This document shows positions 1 through 7,040 of a stretch of DNA of 10,000 nt, in pieces (the stretch's first letter is position 1; each line of letters begins with the position of its first letter). The translations under genes and the position numbers were made by a program. Source of the stretch: Asticcacaulis sp. Lineage in GTDB: Bacteria > Pseudomonadota > Alphaproteobacteria > Caulobacterales > Caulobacteraceae. The DNA lies in NCBI RefSeq assembly GCF_020217185.1, contig NZ_JAIWNX010000217.1, positions 1 through 10,000 of the forward strand, read 5' to 3'. The notes beneath the pieces were generated by a model. The model ran no database searches and was not told the DNA's origin. It saw only the letters and a program-made list of their open reading frames with translations.

Positions 1-106
1 TTCGCTCTAAATTTTTGTTTTGTCGCGATGTTTTTGCGGAAAACCGCTCACACTTTTGGCTTCGCCGAACTCCGTTTCCGCACATCGCTCTAGCGCCAAA
101 CCGTAA
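1..106. repeat. Palindromic intergenic repeat, alphaproteobacterial dispersed-element type
   Basis: Non-coding DNA downstream of the hisN-like gene. Seen directly: the 8-mer TCGCTCTA occurs at 2-9 and again at 85-92 in the same orientation. A perfect 8-bp inverted repeat pairs TGCGGAAA (35-42) with TTTCCGCA (75-82). Inside it lies a second hairpin, TTTGGC (55-60) with GCCGAA (64-69), with one G-U pair and a 3-base loop. A small GCGG-AAAA-CCGC hairpin sits at 36-47. The mixture of CGCTCTA, TTTGTTTTGTCGCGAT, GGAAAACCGCT and CACACTTTT matches, from memory, a family of short intergenic repeats spread through many Rhizobiales and Caulobacterales genomes. No T-run follows the stems in either direction, so it is not a standard intrinsic terminator. 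It may continue past the left edge. Confidence 0.6.
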
Positions 107-934
107 TCAGTGCGCCTCGGCGGGCTTGGAAGCCGGCGACAGGAGGTCGATGGCGGCCTCAAGCACGGTGCGTGAACCGGCGGCCATGACCTGACCACCA
201 TAAGGACCCACGGGCGCACCCGCCCAGTCGGTCACCACGCCCCCGGCGTTTTCGATCACCGGAATGATGGCGTCGATGTCCCAGGCCTTAAGCCCGGTTT
301 CCAGCGCACCGTCCATCGTGCCCTGCGCCACCATGGCAAAGGCATAGGCGTCGCAGCCATAGCGCATCAGCTTGGCCGCCTTGCGCAAGGCGGTAAAGGC
401 GGGGTCTTCGGCGTTCGAATAGAGGTGGGGGTCGGTGGTGGCCAGCACGGCCTGATTCAGTGACGCGCAGTCGCGCACCCGCAGCGGCGTCGATCCCGAG
501 GGGGTGATCAGGCGCGAACCGAGGGGCGAACCGAGGAAGATTTCCTTGAGGAAGGGCTGGGCGATGACGCCCATAATCGGACGACCCTTGTGGCGCAGGC
601 CGATCAGGGTGGTCCACAGCGGCAGGCCGGAGATAAAGGCGCGCGTGCCGTCAATGGGGTCCAGCACCCACACATAGTCAGCTACGGCGCGCACCGTGCC
701 GTATTCTTCGCCAATAATGCCGTGATCGGGGTATTCGGCCTCGATCAGGGCGCGGATGGCGCGTTCGGCCCCCTTGTCGGCTTCGGTGACCGGGTCAAAG
801 CCGCTCGAATGGCCGGGCTTGCTCACCTCACCCAGTTCGACGGAACGGAACAGCGGCAGGGCTACGCCCGCCGCTGCCTCCGCCAGACGAAGGATAAAGG
901 CTTCCAGAGTTTCGAGTTCGGCTGAGGACGCCAT
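107..934 (-). CDS. hisN: Histidinol-phosphatase HisN-like (inositol monophosphatase family)
   Basis: Probable Mg2+-dependent phosphatase that removes phosphate from L-histidinol phosphate, the penultimate step of histidine synthesis; cytoplasmic. The 275 residues carry the full IMPase metal-site set: D47-P-V-T and D53 in the first helix region, G75-E-E, the central D92-P-I-D95-G-T motif, and W218-D-I-D221 near the C-terminus. The reading DGTRAFISGLPLW after the central motif is typical of the HisN subfamily rather than SuhB or CysQ. Length is normal. The ATG at 934 is preceded by AAGGTGG at suitable spacing. It is the last gene of the minus-strand run, 73 bp after the XRE regulator, away from other his genes. 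Alternative: a general inositol- or sugar-phosphate phosphatase, since specificity within this fold is hard to read from sequence. Confidence 0.85.
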   Translation of the reverse strand: MASSAELETLEAFILRLAEAAAGVALPLFRSVELGEVSKPGHSSGFDPVTEADKGAERAIRALIEAEYPDHGIIGEEYGTVRAVADYVWVLDPIDGTRAFISGLPLWTTLIGLRHKGRPIMGVIAQPFLKEIFLGSPLGSRLITPSGSTPLRVRDCASLNQAVLATTDPHLYSNAEDPAFTALRKAAKLMRYGCDAYAFAMVAQGTMDGALETGLKAWDIDAIIPVIENAGGVVTDWAGAPVGPYGGQVMAAGSRTVLEAAIDLLSPASKPAEAH

Positions 935-975
935 AGACCACCTTGCGCAGATTCAATCGGTCGCATGTGTAGGCG

Positions 976-988
976 TCCGCCGGGCGGA
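976..988. repeat. 13-bp GC-rich perfect palindrome upstream of hisN-like gene
   Basis: TCCGCC-G-GGCGGA is a perfect inverted repeat in the 73-bp gap between the XRE gene's stop and the HisN start codon at 934. No T-run follows in the minus direction, so a terminator is unlikely. It could be an operator or a chance GC-rich palindrome. Confidence 0.3.
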
Positions 989-1007
989 ACTCAAGACGGA
1001 AGAAGGA

Positions 1008-1391
1008 TCAGGCCGCGGTTTCGGTTTCGGTGTTCAGCGACTTGGCCAGATCGAGCAGACGGCGGCGCGGACGCTCCGACAGGCGGTAATAGGCCTGAAT
1101 GAGGTCCAGCGTTTCCTTGCGCGAAAACACTTCGATGCCTTCGTTCTGCACGGCGGCCACTTCGGTCGTATTGTCTTCCAGGCCGTCGTAGAAATAGGTG
1201 ACCGGGGTTTCCAGCGCCTTGGCGAGCTGGAACAGGCGAGCAGCGGAGATGCGGTTGGCGCCGCATTCATACTTCTGGATTTGCTGGAAGCGGATGCCGA
1301 CGGCCAGGGCCAGTTGCTGCTGGGTCAGGCCCAGCAGGCGGCGGCGGCGGCGCAGTCGCTTGCCCAGGTGCAGGTCGATATCGTTAGCCAT
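1008..1391 (-). CDS. XRE-family helix-turn-helix transcriptional regulator
   Basis: Small cytoplasmic DNA-binding protein of 127 residues. A lambda-repressor-like HTH fills residues about 8-65: L22-T-Q-Q-Q-L for helix 2, then G32-I-R-F-Q-Q-I-Q-K-Y for the recognition helix, and a closing LAKALETPVTYFYDGL segment. An arginine run (R14-R18) precedes the HTH. The tail ETLDLIQAYYRLSERPRRRLLDLAKSL resembles the short C-terminal helix pair of a family of alphaproteobacterial XRE regulators, which reads roughly 'LVRAFxRIxDPxxRRxIxDLVKxLA'. No sensor domain or transmembrane segment is visible. The ATG follows AACGAGGGA. It sits between the M16 gene and the hisN-like gene; nothing shows that it regulates either. 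Targets are unknown. Confidence 0.85.
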   Translation of the reverse strand: MANDIDLHLGKRLRRRRRLLGLTQQQLALAVGIRFQQIQKYECGANRISAARLFQLAKALETPVTYFYDGLEDNTTEVAAVQNEGIEVFSRKETLDLIQAYYRLSERPRRRLLDLAKSLNTETETAA

Positions 1392-1423
1392 GTGAGTTAT
1401 CCCTCGTTCTATCTGTAAGCGTG

Positions 1424-1437
1424 CCGTTCCGGGACGG
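1424..1437. repeat. 14-bp imperfect palindrome upstream of XRE gene
   Basis: CCGTTCCGGGACGG is symmetric except for one position pair (T1428/G1433). It lies 32-45 bp upstream of the XRE start codon, in the 90-bp gap after the M16 stop. The position fits an autoregulatory operator, but no clear -35/-10 pair was found around it, so this is a weak call. Confidence 0.25.
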
Positions 1438-1481
1438 TTCGCCTGTGAGGGTTCAAATGGCGTGCCAGCGTTATGAGCGCG

Positions 1482-4346
1482 TTAGGAGGCTTTTGAGTCG
1501 CCTTTCGGCACAGGTAACACCACCGTCTTCAAGGCCTTTGCGGGATCGAGATAGCGTTTGGCGAGGTCCTGAAGGTCGGCGGGGGTCAGGCTGTTCAGCA
1601 GCGCCTGACGGTTCAGCACATAGTCGCGCTGACCAGCATTGGCGTCGATGCCGGACAGGGCCGCCAGCCAGTAGCCGTTATTGCGATCCTCTTCGGCCAT
1701 CCGGCGCAGCAGCGACTGACGCCCGCGCAGCAGTTCATCGTCGGTCACCGGCGCGCTTTTCAACCCGTCGATCAGGCTGAGGAAGCCGGTATAGAAGCTG
1801 CTTTCAGCCCCCGGATAGAGTTGCACCGTGGCCGACAGATAGCCGAAGCCTTTAAATCCTGTGGAGGGTACATGCCGCGCCAGAGGCACATAGGTGGTGC
1901 CGGTTTCGGCGCGCCCGGCCTCGTAGTGGCGCAGGCTCAGGACCTCAGCCAGCAGATCGAGACCCAGACCGGTCTTCGGGTCGCTGTAGCGGTCAGTGGT
2001 GGGGAAGGCGATCATCATCAGTGCCTGTTCGGGGCTGCCCTGATGATAGAGGGTCTTATAGAGGCCTGCGGTCGGGAAGCGGGCCGTCTCGCCGCCGTCG
2101 GGGGCGGGGGTGTAGCGGGCGGGCAGGGGCGGCAGGACACCGAAGGTGGCATCCAGCGCCGGGCGCGCCTGTTCCGGCGTGATGTCGCCGACGATGACGA
2201 TTTCCAACGGCGTGTCGCGCAGCGAATTGCGGATCAGCGCGGCGATACGGTCATTACTGAGGCTGAGCATGTCGGCCTGCGACAGTGGCGTCAGGCGGGC
2301 ATCGCCATCATAGACCAGCCGCGGCAGGTGCATGGCCATGACCCCTGACGGATTGGTCGAGGCGAAGGTGTAATAGGCGGGCATGGAATGGCGCAGACGC
2401 TCCAGATAGGCCGGATCGAAGGCGGCGTCGGAATAGAAGGCGCGCAGCAACTGCATTTCGCGCGCAAAATCGTGCGGCGTGCTTTGCCCCATCAGGACGG
2501 CTGCGTCTTCGGTCAGGCGATAGGCGAGGTCGAAATTCATGCCCGCCAGCGATTCTTCGATCTCGCTGGCCGACATATTTTTCAGGCCGCCCTGAAAAAT
2601 ATCGTAGAAGTTCAGAGCGAAGGCCGCATCCGGTGTTTTGGGTGACAAACGCTTCAACCCGCCCAGAGCGCGCACGCTGACCATCACCGACCCGGCTTGC
2701 AGCTTCGACGGCTTGATCGTCACCTTCACGCTGTTCGCATAGATCAGGCGCGTCGTGCCCAGCGCTGCGTCCTGTTCGGTGCGGATGGGGGCGACCGGTG
2801 CGCCGAAATCAGCATAGGCCCAGGCCTTGGCCGTTTCGGCCTCCGGCGCGGTGACGGGCGCCTTTTCCAGCGCCGCATAGGTCTTTTCTAAGGCTGCGGC
2901 ATCCAGCCCGGCCACCGGGGCGGGGCCGCTGACCGATATCAGCGGACCATCGCGCTGCATCAGGGCCTTCATGTAGCTGTTGATGGCTTCTCGCGACAGT
3001 TCGGGCTTGAGGTCCAGATAGAATTGCAGGTCCTGCGCCGGGGAGTTGATCACGTAGCGATCACCGATAGACCCGGCGATCATGTCGGCGATCCACTCGT
3101 TCGAGCGCGTGGCGGCGCTATCGGCGCGCTGACGCAGCCCGGCTTCATAATCGGCGGCGGCGCGCGCAAATTCAGCGTCGCTGAAGCCGTATTCGCCGAC
3201 CTGCCGCGCCAGAGTCAGGGCCTCGTTAAGGGCCTTTTGCGTTTCACCGGGCTTGGGCATGACCATCAGGCTGAGGCTTTCGCCGGTGCGCTGAAAGGAC
3301 TGACGGTTGAGACCGGCGCGGGCAAAGGCACTGTCCGGGCGGGCGGCGACGCGCTCCAGCCGGTTATCGAGCGCGGCCAGCGCCAGATGCTCACGCATCA
3401 TATCACGCACCGCCTCGCGGTTCTGAAAGCGCGTTTCGGCGGGTTTGAGCCAGGCGATGTCAATGATCTCCGGCAGGCCGGGTTCAAAATAGGTGGTGCC
3501 GCGCGGCCCTTTGGGTGTGTAGGCGCCGGCATCTCGCGTCGCAGGGGCCGGAGTCCTGGCCTTCCACGCACCGAAGGTCTTTTCGATACGCTTTTCCAGC
3601 GCGGTGGCGTCGATGTCGCCCACAATGATCAGGGTGGCGCGCTCAGGGCGGTAATAGGTGTCGTAGAAGCGGCGGACCTGTTCACGCGGCGTATAGAGTA
3701 CGATGTCGCGCAGACCTTTTTGCGGTCGTTCTGGCAGGAGCTGACCGGCAAAGGCGGTGCGCAGCCACTCGTCATAGCGGCGCTGCACCGGCTGATCGGC
3801 AGTGTTCAGTTGCGTGACCACCAGCGCGCGGTCGCGCTGATCCGCCGTTTCGGGGAAGGTCAAACCGAAGGCCATGTCCGACATCACATTGAAACCGGTA
3901 TCCAGCGTCGCCGCATCATTGCGCGGCAAGGCGATCTGATAGCTGGTTTCGCCTTCCTCGGTCAGGGTCTGCTGACCCGCCCCCATCTGGATACCCTGAC
4001 GCTCAAGCTGCCGGAACAGGTCGCCGTCGGGATAGTGGGATGAGCCGGAAAAGGCCATGAAGGTGATGAGGTAGGAAATGCCGCTTTCTTCGTCGGCTTC
4101 GTCCAGCGGCCCGGCCCCGATGCGCAAACGCATCACCACCTTGCCCGGCTGAGCGGCGTTGGGATAGAGGACATAGGTCATGCCGTTGGACAGGCGGCCA
4201 AAGCGCGCCTGAGGATCGACGGGCAGGTCGGAATATAGGTGGGCGAACTGTGCACCCGGCGCTCCGGCTTTCAGGGGCTCGGCCATCGCCGCGCCGCTCA
4301 GCCCAACCGCCAGCATTACCCCTAATGCCAAAGCCTTCAGTGTCAT
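1482..4346 (-). CDS. Secreted M16 (pitrilysin/PqqL-type) family protein, predicted inactive
   Basis: A 954-residue periplasmic protein with the four-domain plan of large M16 metallopeptidases. Residues 1-22 form a signal peptide ending A-M-A before E23. The first M16 domain starts near R49 (RLSNGMTYVLYPN). The first M16_C domain contains FYDTYYRPERATLIIVGDID (227-246). The second half restarts near 525-550 (ANSVKVTIKPSKLQAGSVMV). The zinc-binding HxxEH, expected between GIS and MAF, reads Y92-L-I-T95-F96. The distal Glu ligand, expected in the ERGVVxxE-like segment, reads Q179. All three zinc-binding residues and the catalytic Glu are therefore absent, although the flanking fold is intact. 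The C-terminal half keeps R812 and Y819, matching the family's substrate-contacting Arg/Tyr. The reading frame is uninterrupted, so this is a pseudoenzyme and not a decayed gene. AAGGAG at 4353-4358 precedes the ATG. In other bacteria non-catalytic M16 chains pair with catalytic ones; no partner is in this window. Confidence 0.9.
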   Translation of the reverse strand: MTLKALALGVMLAVGLSGAAMAEPLKAGAPGAQFAHLYSDLPVDPQARFGRLSNGMTYVLYPNAAQPGKVVMRLRIGAGPLDEADEESGISYLITFMAFSGSSHYPDGDLFRQLERQGIQMGAGQQTLTEEGETSYQIALPRNDAATLDTGFNVMSDMAFGLTFPETADQRDRALVVTQLNTADQPVQRRYDEWLRTAFAGQLLPERPQKGLRDIVLYTPREQVRRFYDTYYRPERATLIIVGDIDATALEKRIEKTFGAWKARTPAPATRDAGAYTPKGPRGTTYFEPGLPEIIDIAWLKPAETRFQNREAVRDMMREHLALAALDNRLERVAARPDSAFARAGLNRQSFQRTGESLSLMVMPKPGETQKALNEALTLARQVGEYGFSDAEFARAAADYEAGLRQRADSAATRSNEWIADMIAGSIGDRYVINSPAQDLQFYLDLKPELSREAINSYMKALMQRDGPLISVSGPAPVAGLDAAALEKTYAALEKAPVTAPEAETAKAWAYADFGAPVAPIRTEQDAALGTTRLIYANSVKVTIKPSKLQAGSVMVSVRALGGLKRLSPKTPDAAFALNFYDIFQGGLKNMSASEIEESLAGMNFDLAYRLTEDAAVLMGQSTPHDFAREMQLLRAFYSDAAFDPAYLERLRHSMPAYYTFASTNPSGVMAMHLPRLVYDGDARLTPLSQADMLSLSNDRIAALIRNSLRDTPLEIVIVGDITPEQARPALDATFGVLPPLPARYTPAPDGGETARFPTAGLYKTLYHQGSPEQALMMIAFPTTDRYSDPKTGLGLDLLAEVLSLRHYEAGRAETGTTYVPLARHVPSTGFKGFGYLSATVQLYPGAESSFYTGFLSLIDGLKSAPVTDDELLRGRQSLLRRMAEEDRNNGYWLAALSGIDANAGQRDYVLNRQALLNSLTPADLQDLAKRYLDPAKALKTVVLPVPKGDSKAS

Positions 4347-4410
4347 CCGTCGCTCCTTAATAGACAGATGACCTTATCAGGCTTTGGGGCCTTTTGAAGA
4401 CGGTACGCGC

Positions 4411-6000
4411 TTAAGATGAGGGAGAAGGGGTCGGTTTCAGCCGGGGTTGGCAGGGCACCATTTTGAAAGGGACATTGCGCGCTTCGCAGGCGGCGCGAGT
4501 CAAGGGTTGATGGTAGGTCAGCGGAGCGATCCACATAAAGCCCGCCGCAGCCCCGATGCACACCACCCCCAGCACGTAGTCCTTGTGCTTTTCGATCCAG
4601 GCAAAGCGGCTTTTTAGCACCTGATAGAGCAGGGGCAAAAGCATGAAGCTGAGCAGCAGGCCCGCAAAATAATGGTAGATATACATGACCCGCTGCGTGC
4701 CAAGCCAGATGTGGATTAGCATGAAGACGACCCACATGCCGACAATGGCGGCCGCCATGTCCATATCGTGCGTATCAAGCCACGCTTTTTTCTGGAAGGT
4801 TCGCTGGGCCAGAAGCACCAGCGTGCCCAACAGCGCCAGGCCGCCCAGCGTCCAGTTGAACAGGTTGCCTGCCATCTGCACATAGCTGGTGCGGCCATTA
4901 TGGGCGTCCCAGCGATAGGTGATGTTCTTGTGCATCAGCGGCCACAGGGCCGGATTGGACCCGTTCTTTTCCGTTTTGACAATGCCGGTGAAGTCATTGT
5001 TCATGAAGCGGAAATAGCCATTGGTGGCATCGTATAACACCTGAGGTGTCAGGGGGCCGCGCTGTTCCAGCCACGCCTTGTAAGGCTCGGTGATGAAGGG
5101 GGCGTCCTTGCGCCCGGCATCGCTTTTGAAATCCGGTGCCACCGGATTGAGCACGGTGTGCAGCACAAAGATCGACACCATGATGGCGGTAAAGCTGGCG
5201 GAAACGGCCACGGCCTTGGCGGCGATATGGCCGATCGTGCGGTCCATCGGCCAGCGGCTGCGCATCAGGTCGCGCAGGGCGGTAAAAGCCGGAAGCGCCA
5301 GCAGGACGATCGTATTGACCTTGACCATAAAGCTCAGGCCGATCAGCGCGCCGAACAGGGCGGCGTGCTTCCAACTGTCCTTTTGCGGGTCACAGAAGGC
5401 GCGCAACCACACCAGTATGCCGCCCAGTGCAAAGGTAATCTGGAACGGATCGAGATGCCCGGCGCGGAAATGCACAATCAGAGCGTTTTCAAACACGTAG
5501 AGCAGGCTGAATATAGCGGCGGAAAAGGCTTCGCGCGTTATGGTCAGGCAGATCAGATAGAACAGAACCGCCCCGGCCGCCCCGAACAGGCCCCCCATCA
5601 GGCGCACGCCGGTAAAGCTGTAGCCTTTGGGAATTTTGCGGGTGTCGGTCTTTTTGACCTCGGCCAGAAAACGGCTGTCGGCCTTTTGGGCATCCCCGAC
5701 AAGGTCGCGACCGACCTTCATCAGCATGAAGCCCAGAGGCGGGTGCGAGGCGTAAGAGGCAATATGGCCTTCGTAGCGTTCCAGCGCCGTGACGTAGTAG
5801 CTTTCGTCCCAGAAGGCATTGGGCGGATCATTGAGGTCGCGCGCAAAGTTGAAACAGGCCAGACAGAGGACGGCAAAGCCCAGAAGCCAGCGCATCACGG
5901 GCTCGCGTCCCAGAACCTGCATCAGAGAGTCGTCGCCCCATTTGCCGCGGCGGAGTTGCGTCCAGCGGGTTTTGACATCGGCAAGCAGGGTGTCGGTCAT
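4411..6000 (-). CDS. PMT-family (GT39) phospholipid-carrier-dependent glycosyltransferase
   Basis: Multi-pass inner-membrane enzyme of 529 residues, expected to move a sugar from a polyprenyl-phosphate carrier to an extracytoplasmic acceptor. After a short cytoplasmic N-terminus and a first helix (about 37-54), the first outward loop holds W64-D65-E66-S, the acidic pair typical of the PMT/GT-C active site, followed by S85-H86-P87-P88-L-G-F, matching the HPPLGK-like element of protein O-mannosyltransferases. About ten further hydrophobic helices follow. The C-terminal part carries a PMT_4TMC-like region with YIYHYFAGLLL, so it resembles true PMT proteins more than ArnT. The donor may be mannose or another sugar, and the acceptor is unknown. 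Start: the frame is open to a TTG at 6057, but the ATG at 6000 (MTDTLLADVK) begins the conserved part. No clear Shine-Dalgarno precedes it, so a leaderless message or start uncertainty remains. The gene follows the VOC gene by 60 bp and precedes the M16 gene by 64 bp. Confidence 0.85.
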   Translation of the reverse strand: MTDTLLADVKTRWTQLRRGKWGDDSLMQVLGREPVMRWLLGFAVLCLACFNFARDLNDPPNAFWDESYYVTALERYEGHIASYASHPPLGFMLMKVGRDLVGDAQKADSRFLAEVKKTDTRKIPKGYSFTGVRLMGGLFGAAGAVLFYLICLTITREAFSAAIFSLLYVFENALIVHFRAGHLDPFQITFALGGILVWLRAFCDPQKDSWKHAALFGALIGLSFMVKVNTIVLLALPAFTALRDLMRSRWPMDRTIGHIAAKAVAVSASFTAIMVSIFVLHTVLNPVAPDFKSDAGRKDAPFITEPYKAWLEQRGPLTPQVLYDATNGYFRFMNNDFTGIVKTEKNGSNPALWPLMHKNITYRWDAHNGRTSYVQMAGNLFNWTLGGLALLGTLVLLAQRTFQKKAWLDTHDMDMAAAIVGMWVVFMLIHIWLGTQRVMYIYHYFAGLLLSFMLLPLLYQVLKSRFAWIEKHKDYVLGVVCIGAAAGFMWIAPLTYHQPLTRAACEARNVPFKMVPCQPRLKPTPSPSS

Positions 6001-6060
6001 TTCAATACGCGCGAGTGGGGCCCCGGCCCTTATGGCAAGCCAGGGCAGGGGCGGCAACCC

Positions 6061-6399
6061 CTATTTGTCGCTCCATACGCCCAGTTCATTGCCCGACGGA
6101 TCGGTGAAATGAAAACGCCGGCCACCGGGGAAGCTGAAGATGTCCTGCGTCAGGTGTCCGCCCGCGCCTAGAACCATGTCGCGCGACGCTTCGAGGTTTT
6201 CAGAATAGAGGATAACCAGAGGCTTGGCCGGCCCGTTATCGGCGTCGAAACCGCCGTCGAGACCGGCCTCGGACAGGGCGGCATAGGTCGGGCCGTAATC
6301 AATGAAATTCCAGCCAAACGCCTGATGATAGAAGGCTTTGGTTTCGGGCAGGGCGGTGGCCTGCCATTCGACATAGTCGATCTTGTGATGTTCGCTCAT
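6061..6399 (-). CDS. VOC-superfamily (glyoxalase/bleomycin-resistance fold) protein
   Basis: A 112-residue cytoplasmic protein with the paired beta-alpha-beta-beta-beta units of the VOC fold. First unit: K6-I-D-Y-V-E-W, then KAFYHQAFGWNF (21-32) and G36-P-T-Y-A-A-L with L47-D-G-G-F. Second unit: LVILYSENLEASRDMVLGAG, then FPGGRRFHFTDPSGNELGVW (90-109), with E105 in the usual C-terminal metal-ligand position. The family includes dioxygenases, isomerases and resistance proteins; short members of this type (KIDYVEW...FYxxxFGW) are mostly uncharacterised, so no reaction is assigned. Its ATG overlaps the stop of the upstream methyltransferase gene by four bases (ATGA), implying translational coupling and probably equal expression. 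Confidence 0.85.
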   Translation of the reverse strand: MSEHHKIDYVEWQATALPETKAFYHQAFGWNFIDYGPTYAALSEAGLDGGFDADNGPAKPLVILYSENLEASRDMVLGAGGHLTQDIFSFPGGRRFHFTDPSGNELGVWSDK

Positions 6400-7040
6400 A
6401 TCAGGCTCCAGACGCTGGCGGGTTTGACGGCGCGGTCTTCGATTTGGGTGTCGGTGTGGATGTCGAAGGTCGCCAGCCGGGCCAGCCCTTCGCCGGGGAA
6501 GTAGCTGCGGTGCGGGTCGCCGACATAGACGGCGATACCCAGCGCCCGGCTCTTACGCAAAAATGTCAGCATGGCCGCCGTCATCGACTTTTCGTAGCAG
6601 ATATCCCCAGCCAGAATGACATCGACGGCGGGAGGCGCTTCCGCCAGTCGATCAGCCCCGTCAAAGGTGACATTCACGCCGTTCAGAGCCGCATTGAGCG
6701 CCACGGCGGCCCCGGCGAACGGGTCGATATCATTGGCGATGACCTGCGCCGCCCCCAGCTTCGCCGCCACTATACCGACCAGCCCGGAGCCACAGGCCAG
6801 ATCGAGTACCCGCTTGCCCTTGACGACGTGCGGGTTTTGCCTGAGCCACAGGCCAAGCGCCTGACCGCCGGCCCACGGAAAGGCCCAGAAGGGCGGGGCC
6901 AGACCGTTTTGCAGCAGTTCGGCCTCGGTCATCTCCCACAGGCTCGTCACCTCCGCTGCTTGGTAGAGGCTCAGGTCGGGCAGGGAGGGGACCGGCAGAG
7001 GGGTGGTGTGGGCGCGGATAAATGCCGCCGGTTCGCTCAT
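6396..7040 (-). CDS. Class I SAM-dependent methyltransferase, ETF-beta lysine methyltransferase-like
   Basis: 214-residue Rossmann-fold methyltransferase closely resembling ETFB lysine methyltransferase (human ETFBKMT/METTL20 and bacterial homologues), which methylates lysines in the electron-transfer flavoprotein beta subunit near its docking loop. Visible family marks: P50-F-W-A-F-P-W-A-G-G-Q-A-L before the core; SAM motif I V78-L-D-L-A-C-G-S-G; N103-D-I-D106-P for the ribose-binding acid; A144-G-D-I-C-Y149 at the active site, where the human protein reads GDMFYDE; G174-D-P-H-R; and a terminal VWSLI. Bacterial members are often annotated as L11 or generic methyltransferases. Both ends overlap neighbours by ATGA (lipoprotein upstream, VOC downstream). 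The etf genes are not in this window, so the substrate is inferred from family resemblance, but motif order and spacing match well. Confidence 0.82.
   Translation of the reverse strand: MSEPAAFIRAHTTPLPVPSLPDLSLYQAAEVTSLWEMTEAELLQNGLAPPFWAFPWAGGQALGLWLRQNPHVVKGKRVLDLACGSGLVGIVAAKLGAAQVIANDIDPFAGAAVALNAALNGVNVTFDGADRLAEAPPAVDVILAGDICYEKSMTAAMLTFLRKSRALGIAVYVGDPHRSYFPGEGLARLATFDIHTDTQIEDRAVKPASVWSLI

Noticed and set aside
35..82. Intrinsic terminator after the hisN-like gene
   Set aside because: The stems are real, but no T-run follows them in the minus direction; it is better explained as a dispersed repeat.
3024..4043. Long plus-strand open frame (339 codons) opposite the M16 gene
   Set aside because: It is fully antisense to a well-supported family protein, its translation has no recognisable domain, and such shadow frames are common in GC-rich DNA.
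1482..4346. Pseudogene call for the M16 gene because the active site is missing
   Set aside because: The frame is intact over 954 codons with signal peptide, ribosome site and conserved flanking motifs, which points to a functional non-catalytic protein.
4343..4735. Minus-strand open frame overlapping the M16 start and PMT end
   Set aside because: It is a different frame inside the PMT coding sequence, with no ribosome site or family match.
5158..6171. Long plus-strand open frame (337 codons) opposite the PMT and VOC genes
   Set aside because: It spans parts of two genes with clear motifs on the other strand, and its His/Gln/Gly-rich translation looks like an antisense shadow.
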